From Ampelocalamus luodianensis (lineage: Eukaryota; Streptophyta; Magnoliopsida; Poales; Poaceae), in contig CM070623.1 of assembly GCA_036346255.1 (NCBI GenBank), positions 29,704,875 through 29,768,874 on the forward strand: 64,000 bases of DNA, given 5' to 3'. A program made the translations under genes and the position numbers. The stretch's first letter is position 1. Each line of letters starts with the position of its first letter. A model generated the notes under the pieces. The model saw only the letters and a list, made by a program, of their open reading frames with translations. It was not told the DNA's origin and did no database searches. Positions 55,442 through 64,000 of this stretch are shown here, piece by piece.

Positions 55442-56922
55442 GGAAAAAGTCCGGTTTACTCCCTTGAACTATCAGAAAAGTCTGGTTTACTCCCTATACT
55501 ACAAAACCGGTTATTTAACCCCCTGAACTTGTCAAATCCGGTCAAATAAGACCCCATAGCGGTTTGAAGCGGTGGTTTTGCTAATGTGGCCGGTTTTGTC
55601 CAAGTCAGCGCATATGTGGTATGCAAATCAGCATGTATGAGGTGTCTATCTTCTTCTCCATCTCTTTCTCTTCCCCTCACCCTCTCTCTCTCTCCCCCCT
55701 CACCCTCTCTCTATCTGCAGGACCATTGCCGCCACATTTGCAAGAGAACTAGACAAAGCTTTCCCTGTCGTACTCCTCCTCCTCCCCAACTCCCTCGCCT
55801 TCCCCGTCGCTTTCCTCGCCATCCTCGACGTTGGCACCGTCGCCGCCACCATGAACCTCTCTAGCTCCGCCTACCGAGATTGGGCAAGATCCAGCCACTC
55901 AAGCCGCCGCCTGGCCTGCTCGACGGCCATTCCGACCCCAACGCCGCCACCTCCATCCTAGTAGTTGCCTCCCAAGATCCTCATGTCGTCGGCACAGGTG
56001 ACGGCTCCGCCGCGACCTCCCCGTACCCACCGCCGCCGCCAGCCGTGCGCTCTACGCCTCCCCTGTTGCGCTCCGCGGGGTCTTCTCCACCTAGTCGTTG
56101 CAAAGGCGCAGCGCGGCAGCAGGCCAGCGGGAGAACCAGAGCTGCGCCCCCATTGACTGCCGCGCCACCTCACCATTCCATTGCCGTTCTGGAGCACCTC
56201 TGCCTCGGGCGACCCCGTCACTGCGTGCCCCTGGCACCGAGGAACCCATCCCCCCCACCATTCGTCCTCCCCATCACCAAGAGCTCCCGCCACCGGGCTC
56301 CCTTCACCTCTCGCCCCGGCCGCTGCCGTCGGACCACCATGGTCACCCCCGAGTCACCCTGGCTCCACCTTCGGGTTCCCCTCGCTGCCGCGCAGTCGGT
56401 GCGCGCGCCGCCCTCCTCCTTGTGTCGCTACTTCGCCGGCACCGCATGGACCCGTGTTGTCGCCGCCGCTCATCTTCCACCGAGCCGCCGCTCCGCAGCA
56501 CCGCCGGTGCCCTTGAGGTTGCCATCCTCGGTGAAGCCCGTTCCGCCCGCTCGCCCGCCTCCCAGCGCCACCACCCGTCGGCGCCATCACTGCCCAAATG
56601 CTGTCAAGCCCTCCCTCTGCTCCCGTTTCTTTGCAGCCGAGGAAACCAAATGGGGATTGTGCCCGTGGCCTTCTCTCTCCCCCTTGTCTCATTTCCATGT
56701 GGGGCCTCGCTGCAATTATATGGCTCCACTACCACGCAGACTGCCACTCAGTGTGCTGAGTTGGCCGAATTTGGCCATATCAGCAAAACCACCGCTCCAA
56801 ACCGCTACGGGGTGTTATTTGACCGGATTTGACAAGTTCAGGGGGTTAAATAACCGGTTTTGTAGTTTAGGGGGTAATCCAGACTTTTTTGATAGTTCGA
56901 GGGAGTAAACTGGACTTTTTCC
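55442..56922. mobile_element. Pack-MULE copy 3 (1481 bp)
   Basis: Third copy with the same ends and interior. At several sites (for example GCTGTCAAGCCCTCCCTCTG near 56600) it shares bases with copy 2 against copy 1, so copies 2 and 3 appear the most recently duplicated pair. Confidence 0.92.
55722..55871 (+). pseudogene. captured 4CL-like fragment (MULE 3)
   Basis: Same piece as in copies 1 and 2; the ILAVGAVAA stretch reads ILDVGTVAA. Frame open, no functional enzyme. Confidence 0.6.
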
Positions 56923-56931
56923 AATTAACAA
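56923..56931. repeat. 9-bp TSD AATTAACAA, right of MULE 3
   Basis: Partner of 55433-55441. A last 244-bp unit follows to 57167. Confidence 0.95.
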
Positions 56932-57175
56932 TGACCGGTCGTGTAGTTCCAAATATCTACCTCAGAAGCTACCTCAGAGAATAATTATTTATTCGAAGAA
57001 TGATGCAATCTGCATGTGATTACACGTGAGAAGAAATCTTAATAAAAGGGAGACCTGATTGAACATGTGAAAAAGATTCTTCCTAAGAGTCCAGGACCCG
57101 CAAGATGTGATAACCATGCTGGACCTAAGACTCCAAGTCAGTCAAACAGAGAGTCAAGTAGTGCTAAATTAACAA

Positions 57176-57922
57176 TTCATTGGATGCATAGAAAATCGAT
57201 CTCTATATCGTAGGTTCACTTTCGGAACTGCTATCCTACTAGCCACAGTGCCTAACCCATGAAAAAGGACGTTGATCAATCAGTTCAACTTCATTCCAAG
57301 GATGTCATTGTAAGATTATATATGACTTTTCAGTATGATTTCAATTTCCAAATGACTAGAGATATTAATGTTGGTACGAAAACATGACATGTTGTCGACA
57401 CGCTAACGTAGATTTTTCTTTCGAAACTGGCTGAGGATTTCCATGAACATTGGTGGAATTACCGTTGGCTAGGGAATCCCAACACTTGACTCGTATCAAC
57501 TGTGACACCTTGGGATCGTTTGGATAGGTTTAGGATCTGTTTGAAACTAAGGAAACCAAAAAACGCGGGAACAGTCCAGAAAAATATCTGCTGCAATGCA
57601 GGAAATCTAACGTAGAAGCACACAACTTACCTAAGTTTGCCACATCCTTTCCCAAATTATTTTTGCCACATTGTTGGACGATGGACGCCATATTTGGCTG
57701 ATCCACAGCCTCCAGATATGATTGATGTAGATATGGCTTCTGTTGCTTAATAAGATTCTTCGTTTTTCTATATATAAAAAAAGAAGCAGCAGACTCCAAG
57801 TCAGTCAAACAGAGGGTCAAGTAGTGCTAAATTAACGATTCATTGGTTGCACACAAAATCGATCTCCATATCGTGGGTTCACTTTCGGAACTGCTATCCT
57901 ACTAGCCACAGTATTCTAACCC
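57176..57922. repeat. intergenic with a 130-bp direct repeat
   Basis: The stretch 57125-57250 (end of the last array unit plus TTCACTTTCGGAACTGCTAT and CCTACTAGCCACAGT) recurs at 57790-57915 with a few changes. About 540 unrelated bases lie between the two copies. No gene is supported; a minus-strand ORF at 57530-57820 resembles nothing known. Confidence 0.8.
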
Positions 57923-57932
57923 TTTTTTTTTT
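57923..57932 (-). other. poly(A) tail of the LINE
   Basis: Ten T on the plus strand directly left of the LINE 3' UTR. The flank to its left is the second copy of the 130-bp repeat. Confidence 0.75.
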
Positions 57933-58078
57933 ATAATGGAAGAGAAAAAATTCTCTCCCGGCCTCTGCATCAATGATGCACACAGTCTATTTTATTAAAG
58001 AGTTAAAAGCACCACAATAACCAACACTGTTAAAAGTGGCTTAAAGCCTTACAACCAACAGTCGAAAGCAAATCAAGC

Positions 58079-61000
58079 TCAATCATTGCAAATCCTGTGA
58101 CTAAGCCGCCACCCATGGGAATTGAGGAGTTGCTTCGCCACAACCTCGAACCTTAGGATTCCAGCCAGCATGTACTCCTTCTGAGCTAATTTTTGTAAAT
58201 TTGCCCAAGCACTTAGCCAGTACCCACATCGTAAAAGAACCTGCAAGGGATTCGTGATAATATTTTTGTTAAAAACAACATTATTCCGACATAACCAGAT
58301 AGACCAACATAAGGCACTAGCTCCCACCATGAGTTGTGACTTTAAACTTGTTGGAATACCGGCTAACCAATTACCAAACATGTTTGCTATGCTCACAGGG
58401 GGAGATAAATTAAACACACATTGAACAACCCACCATGCAAGCCGTGCAAAGGTACAGTCAATAAAAAGATGTTGAATTGTTTCCTCTTTAAAACAGAAAC
58501 AACATTGAGTGCTTCCCCTCCAATTTCTCTTAAACAAGTTATTTTTATTTAAAACTACTCCTCTTTTGAGATACCAGAGGAAAAATTTTCACTTTTAAAG
58601 GAATTTTAATTTGCCAAAAGAAATTCCTAATGGGGGCTTGATAATTTCTTATTAGCGCCCCATAGAAAGATTTAACCGTAAACATTCCAGATTTATTCAG
58701 ATTCCACCTGAAGACATCCTTTTGAGAACTTAAATGTAAATTAGAAATTCTCAAAATTAACTCATTTCAAGCATGTAACTTAGTTCCAATAATAGGTCTT
58801 CCAATAATAGGTCTTCTAAATGAAACATTTAAAGGGGTCGATCTCAGAACATTTGCCACCATATCATTTTTTCTCCTTACTACATTATAAAGAAGTGGAT
58901 ATTGCTCTTTCAACGGAGAATCTCCTAACCAAATATCTTCTCAAAACCTAGTGTGCATCCCATTCTGAACCTAGAATGACCCAAAGTGAAGAAATAGATC
59001 TTTAATTTTCATAAGACCCGACCAAAAGTGAGAAGTCCCAGATTTATTAACTATCTGCGAAAGATTCTTGTCACCCAAATACTTCCTTATGAGCAACGAT
59101 TGCCAAACACCTTCTTCATTAAGTAATTTGAATAACCATTACCCTAATAAGCTTTTATTTTTTAGTGTCCAAGTTCTGGACACCTAAACCACCATGCTCT
59201 TTGGGCGAACAAACTAAACTCCATTTAGCAAGTCTATACTTTCGTTTATGAGAGTCGCTCTGCCAGTAAAATCTAGATCGATAATAGTCAAGTCTTTTGA
59301 GCACCTCTCTAGGTACCTCAAAAAAAGAGAACATAAACATTGGCAGACTGCCGAGAACTGAGTTAATAAGTACTAGCCGTCCCCCCACAGACATATTTTT
59401 TTCCTTTCCAACTACTAAGCTTTTTCTCAAATCTATCCTCAACCCCTTTCCAATCCCTATTTCTTAACTTTTTAAAGTGAATTGGGATACCTAAGTATCT
59501 AAAAGGAAAAGCACCCACTTCACACCCGAATAATTGTTTGAATTGTGCTTCAACATCTTTGGCAGAACCAAAACAAAAAAATCTCGCTCTTATGAAAATT
59601 AATATTTAAACCTGATAATTGTTCAAAGACACAAAGAATGAGTTTAAGATTTTTTGCTTATTCCAGATCATTTTCAAAAAGAGAATCGTATCATCAGCAT
59701 ACTGCAAAATTGACAATCCATCTTCAATTAAATGAGGAACTACTCCTGATAAAAGGCTTGCTTCTTTAGCTCTTGAAATAAAGATAGCAAGCATGTCCGC
59801 TACAAGGTTAAAGAGAATAGGAGACATAGGATCACCTTGCCTAAGACCTTTCTGAGTTTGGAAGAAAGACCCTAGATCATCGTTAACTTTGATTCCAACA
59901 CTTCCTCCCTTAACTAAACTTTCCACCCAAGAACACCATTTGGCAGAAAAACCTTTCATCTTCAAAGTTTGAAGTAAAAATGGCCATTTTACTTTGTCAT
60001 AAGCTTTCTCAAAATCTACCTTGAAAACAATACCATCCAAATTCTTTTTATGTAATTCGTGGATGGTTTCATGAAGGATAATAACGCCATCCAAAATAAA
60101 TCTCCCTTGCATGAACGCAGATTGGGATGTTCTAACAATCTTTTGAGCTACTCCCATAAGTCTATTGGTAATAACTCTAGTAAAATTTTTGAAATTAACA
60201 TTTAAAAGACAAATAGGTCTGTACTGCTGGATTTGCTTAGCATCAACTTTTTTTTGGAAGTAGTGTAATGATCCCAAAATTCAAGCTAAAGAGAGAAAGA
60301 TAGCAGCGATGAAAATCATGGAACATGGCCATCAAGTCTTCTTTAATGACATCCCAAAACACCTAATAAAACTCAGCAGGGAAACCATCTGGTCCCGGTG
60401 CTTTGTTGTGATCCATTTGAAATATTGCTTCCTTTACCTCTTTTTCAGTGAAAGGTTCTGTAAGGAAATTATTTTCCACATCTGAAACCTAGGGTATATC
60501 GTTCGTAAAAGTATTAATAATAGATACATGATTGACTTCGGATGGTCCAAATAAACCTTTATAATAGTTGGTGATATACTTTTTTAATTGTACATCACCT
60601 CGAATTATTCCTTCCTCTTGTTCTAGCTGAATTTTTTTTTGACGTCTATGCTTCTCATTCGCAATCAAATGATAATAATTTGTATTTCTATCTCCCTCCA
60701 AAAGAAATTTCGCTTTAGACCTCTGGTACCACTTAATTTCTTCTTCTCTCAAAAGATACGCCAATCTCTCATTAGCGCCTTTTTTAAGATTAAGTTCATG
60801 ATTCGACAACCTCATAATCTCAGCTTTTTTATCTAATTCATCAATTAAAGAGTTAAGCTCTATCTTTTCCTTTTTATACGCCCCACTGATATTTTTGGCC
60901 CACCCACGAAGAAAACATCTTAGAGCTCTAACCTTAGTTTGCCAAATTTGTAAGGCAGAATGACCATTTGTTTCTTTTTCCCACACACCCGTCACTAACT

Positions 61001-61772
61001 CCCTAAACCCCTCCCTACATAACCAACCTAATTTGAATTTAAATAAAGGCTGGCTGCCTCTATAAGAAGCCGCTCTCGTATTTAAAAGTAACGATGTATG
61101 ATCAGACAAAAACCTCTCAAGGGCATTAACTGTAACCAAAGGAAATTTATGCTCACAATTAGTATTCATTAAGACTCTATCCAGCTTTTCAAAGGTTGTG
61201 TTTTCTAACGAATTGGCCCAAGTATATTGTCTAACAGATAAAACTATTTCTCTTAAATCTAAATTATTAATCACAGCATTAAACAAGAAAGACCACCTAT
61301 ACTCAAAATTATCATTATTTTTTTCACCAGAGTGCCTGATGATATTAAAATCATCCCCAATTAAAATAGGAAGCGATTCTTTCATACAGGCATGCACAAG
61401 CTCATTAAGAAATTTCTCCTTGAATTGAGTTTGAGTTGCACCATAAACAGCCACAAGTACCTATTGAAAATCATCTTCCCTATTTTTTAAATAAAACTTT
61501 ACATAAAAATCACCAGCATCAATAGACCCAATATCGAAAACCCTAGTGTCCACCCCTCATAAGATACCTCCTGATCTACCTTGTGGCGGAGAAAAATGCC
61601 ACAAAAAGTCTTGTCCACCACAAAGATGGTTAAGACTAGCCACTGAAAAATCTTTTTTACCAGTTTCAAGAATAGCTACAAAATATAGATGATGTTCCTT
61701 AACCAAATCACAAATAAAACGATGTTTAGCCAAGTCTCCTAGACCTCTGCTATTCCAAAAGAGCCCTTTCAT
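58079..61772 (-). pseudogene. LINE ORF2: endonuclease, reverse transcriptase, zf-RVT
   Basis: Starts MKGLFWNSRGLGDLAKHRFI at 61772. The APE-type endonuclease shows Asn in FWNSRGL, Glu in VAILETG, PILIGDDFNIIR and FLSDHTSLLL. The RT region (59606-60460) shows NKAPGPDGFPAEFY, RPICLLNVNFKNF, QSAFMQGRFILDGV, FKVDFEKAYDKVKW and GLRQGDPMSPILFNLVADML. The active site QYADDTILFL is intact. The C-terminus (58079-58754) holds the zf-RVT pattern CCFCFKEETIQHLFIDCTFA. Breaks lie at about 61555, 61455, 60485, 60285, 59600-59450 and 58900-58760, so no full protein is made. Confidence 0.9.
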
Positions 61773-61798
61773 TTTAACTTTAACTTGATTGACTTATT

Positions 61799-62304
61799 CT
61801 AAAACTTTTTCTTTTTTGAACTCTTTTTAGTTATCACTAAAGTAAAATCAGATTGGTCATCCATTAAATCACCATCTAAATCACTACAAAAATGGTTAAG
61901 AGTTGAGATATCTTTGTAATCTAGAATCTCATCCTCTATCTCAACATCTACAATTCCTTTATTTTTTAATCTTCCTACTTCCAGAGTCTTAAGGCTATTA
62001 ATGGAACTACCAATCTCAACATTATCACCACCTAAAGAGATGCTAATGCTTGCAATCTTTTCAACTAATTGCTCATCAGAAAAAGACATAAAAGAAATTT
62101 TATTACCATACTTACTTGGATCAAGTTTGATATTACGAACTTGCGCACGCCACGTAGCCTTTTGTACCGAGTCTTCATCACTGGACTTCTGCATCTTAAG
62201 TCTCTCACTCTGTCTAATCTCCACCGAAGCAACTTCGCGAATTGACGCCGACCGAAAAACCTCTTCTGTTGAAACCGAAGTATTCACGTCATCCGCAGAG
62301 CCAT
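61799..62304 (-). pseudogene. LINE ORF1, C-terminal part
   Basis: About 168 codons, hydrophilic with a Lys-rich end (KKSSKKKKF then stop), 26 bases upstream of ORF2. The usual RNA-binding and zinc-knuckle parts of plant ORF1 would lie beyond 62304 and are missing. The apparent ATG at 62317 belongs to the adjacent LTR and is not a real start. Confidence 0.6.
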
Positions 62305-64000
62305 TGTAACATCCCAATTTTGGGTTTGTGTTTCAAATGTAAGAAAATGAGTAGAAATTAAAACTTTTTCTTACATCATGTGTTTCCTGTTTGTACTGGA
62401 CAAGTATTGTACAAGACTTATGGAAATGCAAAGTCACAAGTCTTTTGATCCAAATCTTGTTCCTTCAAAAACATTCTTGTCAAATGTTGTGATCATCTCC
62501 TGGGAATATTTTTCCTAAGTTCTTGGGATGGCATGTGACCCCTCTGAAAAATTTCACAATTTTTAGAAATTGTTTGAATATTTTAGAGGCGATCAAACTG
62601 TTTGACTCTTAGTCAAACCTAAAACCAGTACCTTGTAGAATTTTCGGAGAAAAATACAATGCATAAAAACCTCTGAAAATTTTACACAAGGTCAATGTCT
62701 CAGTCAGCAAGCTCCTGTAAAAATTTCAGAATTTTTGGAGTTGTTTTGCTACCCCAAATAAATCCTCAAAAGTCTCAGCATAATTAAAACCTAAAAACCA
62801 AATTCACTATTCATTGGGTTCGAGTCGGGCTCGAGTCCGAGCCACTTGACTTGGTTGAACCACCTAACTGCACCGAGCCGCGTTTTAAAACGTGCGTGCG
62901 ATATCAGCCGCTGGATCCCAATCGCGTGGCCCGCATTGATGATGTCGTTCGGACCCTCCGGTTGCATTAGCCAATTGGGACCGTTGGATCTCAATCCAAC
63001 CGTCCAGATTTCCGTAGGCAATCGGACTGTCCGGCGAACTCTTTTAAATCACAGCCGTCCATCTAAAATCCAACGGTCGTGGTTTGTCTTCTCTGTTCTT
63101 CTTCCTCCTCGGCGGCGTGATGTGTCACCTCCACGTTTGCTTTTGTCAACGTCTCTCTGCAATGCATTTAATGCGCACCAGGCTTTCTCCTCCATTGTCA
63201 CCATGCTCACTTGCTCCCGTCGTTTCTTGGTCCATGACCGTAGCATGAACCGAGCCCACCATGGACTCGGGTTCTCGCTCGAAACCCTAATTCCTTTCCT
63301 ATAAATTGGCCCTCTAGGTCCTCCTGGTGTTCTTTTGCACCACACCTAGCTACTCTCTGTGTTTGAGCTCAAAACTATCTCAAACCTTCAATCCACCATT
63401 GTTGACCGTAGAGCTCCCATGGCGGCCTTGGTGTCCAGTGGTTTATCTTCAACATCTCTTGCACCCTTTAGAACTCCTCAACCTCCTTTGTATTTCCCCT
63501 AACTTGATTTTGGGTTGCATTCAAAGGAATTACTCAATTTTAAGTTTGGAGATTTTCGGTTGGTTTTACCCCTTTTCTTCCCCAGCTCCGGTAAGTGATT
63601 CCTTTTGCAATTACTTGCTTTTGGAGCCTCTTTGAGCTATAATGAAGCTGTGGTGGTGATTTGGTTCCACTCATTTTGCTCAGAACCTCATCTTCCACTT
63701 CGTCTTCTTCGGCTCCGGTGGACTTCATCGTGTTCAAGTCTTCCCCGGCCATCTTTGAAGCTCCTCTCGGTTAAGGTAGCTTCTATGTAGTCCCTAGAAG
63801 TCATGGCACTCGCTTCCTTGGACCGCAGTGAGCGACTTGCTATTTTCGTGTTTTGCCGTGTCGGCTTCTTTCTTGTTTTTCCGGCTCGCGGCGTTCGAAC
63901 CTCCACGCGGCGAGGTCATCACCGTTGGTCCGCAACACTATTGCGAACCCATTTTGATAGTTTGTGGCGCGCGCGCATGGAGTCTCGGCGACAAGCGTCA
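62305..64000 (+). repeat. gypsy LTR, 5' part, running out of the window
   Basis: Starts TGTAACATCCCAATTTTGGG at 62305, a typical grass gypsy LTR opening. It changes from AT-rich to GC-rich after 62800 and contains a TATA box near 63300. It is plus strand and incomplete, and it interrupts the LINE. ORFs here have no recognisable product. Confidence 0.7.
63300..63306 (+). promoter_or_regulatory. TATA box of the right-end LTR
   Basis: TATAAAT at 63300-63306, followed about 30-45 bases on by GGTGTTCTTTTGCACCACAC, where transcription could start. The assignment rests on motif and position only. Confidence 0.55.

Larger units (their letters stand above)
51293..57175. repeat. compound tandem array: 243-bp units alternating with three MULE copies
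   Basis: Anchor word AATTAACAA occurs at 51497, 52984, 53228, 53470, 54947, 55191 (one change), 55433, 56923 and 57167. Without the MULEs the spacings are 244, 242, 244, 242 and 244 bp. Each unit includes CAGAAGCTACCTCAGAGAAG, GAAGAAATCTTAATAAAAGG, AGAGTCCAGGACCCGCAAGA and CCAAGTCAGTCAAACAGAGA. A MULE sits in every second junction, giving a higher-order period of 1973 then 1963 bp. The junctions at 53228 and 55191 are unfilled sites. The unit codes for nothing recognisable. Confidence 0.93.
57923..62304 (-). mobile_element. L1-type LINE, 5' end cut by an LTR element
   Basis: Minus strand. ORF1 tail, ORF2 (endonuclease, RT, zinc-binding C-terminus) and a poly(A) tail lie in that order. The AT-rich composition contrasts with the MULE array to its left. 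It is truncated at 62304 by an LTR. Several frame breaks make it inactive. Confidence 0.9.

Noticed and set aside
62304..62317. ATG at 62317 as the start of LINE ORF1
   Set aside because: The first bases belong to the LTR inserted at 62305; the true ORF1 start is lost from this window.
62846..63906. ORFs in the right-end LTR as host genes
   Set aside because: They lie downstream of an LTR start, overlap on both strands and show no known domain. Without the rest of the element they cannot be supported.

Overview
The window is nuclear plant DNA, almost certainly from a grass. The evidence is Tat- and Tekay-lineage Ty3/gypsy retrotransposons with long LTRs, a wall-associated kinase gene with monocot-style double GUB_WAK domains, very GC-rich Pack-MULEs, and a plant L1-type LINE. 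The species cannot be fixed from the sequence alone. Roughly 85-90% of the window is transposable element; only one host gene is recognised, and it carries a frameshift.

Layout. From 1 to 24 kb lies an old LTR fragment (1-489, resuming at 22762) split by a Tat-lineage gypsy element on the minus strand (495-22756, TSD GTGTC). That element is itself split, just before its second (archaeal-type) RNase H domain, by a plus-strand LTR element with 2.4 kb LTRs and no usable coding capacity (8315-17488, TSD GGATC). The Tat element also carries an antisense multi-exon gene (1799-5494) with a PF04195-like domain and a coiled coil. From 23.3 to 28.95 kb are further LTR pieces, including a clean solo LTR (24642-27002, TSD GGAAA) inside another LTR. 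From 28.95 to 38.4 kb is a kinase pseudogene fragment and, on the opposite strand, a four-exon wall-associated receptor kinase (WAK) gene. Its second intron holds a Pack-MULE carrying a fragment of an armadillo-repeat-only (ARO)-like gene.

From 38.8 to 40.4 kb is a truncated Copia LTR plus gag. From 40.4 to 50.7 kb is a minus-strand Tekay chromovirus (gag, protease, RT, RNase H, integrase, chromodomain), decayed by stop codons and holding an internally deleted solo LTR in its 5' LTR. From 51.3 to 57.2 kb is a compound tandem array: about 243-bp units, with one of three near-identical 1.5 kb MULEs in every second unit junction. All three share the TSD AATTAACAA and carry a 4-coumarate-CoA-ligase-like fragment. 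From 57.9 to 62.3 kb is a minus-strand LINE, cut at its 5' side by another LTR (62305 to the window end).

How it works together. The element order gives relative ages: old LTR, then the Tat element, then the non-autonomous element; and Tekay LTR, then the internally deleted solo LTR. Both big gypsy elements are dead by catalytic Asp-to-Asn changes or by in-frame TAG/TGA/TAA codons, most of them explicable by deamination of methylated cytosine. The WAK locus is the only place where host function may persist: exons 2-4 are intact with correct splice sites, but exon 1 has a one-base frameshift at the GUB_WAK CGN motif. All boundaries, duplications and counts were read by eye; no database search was run.
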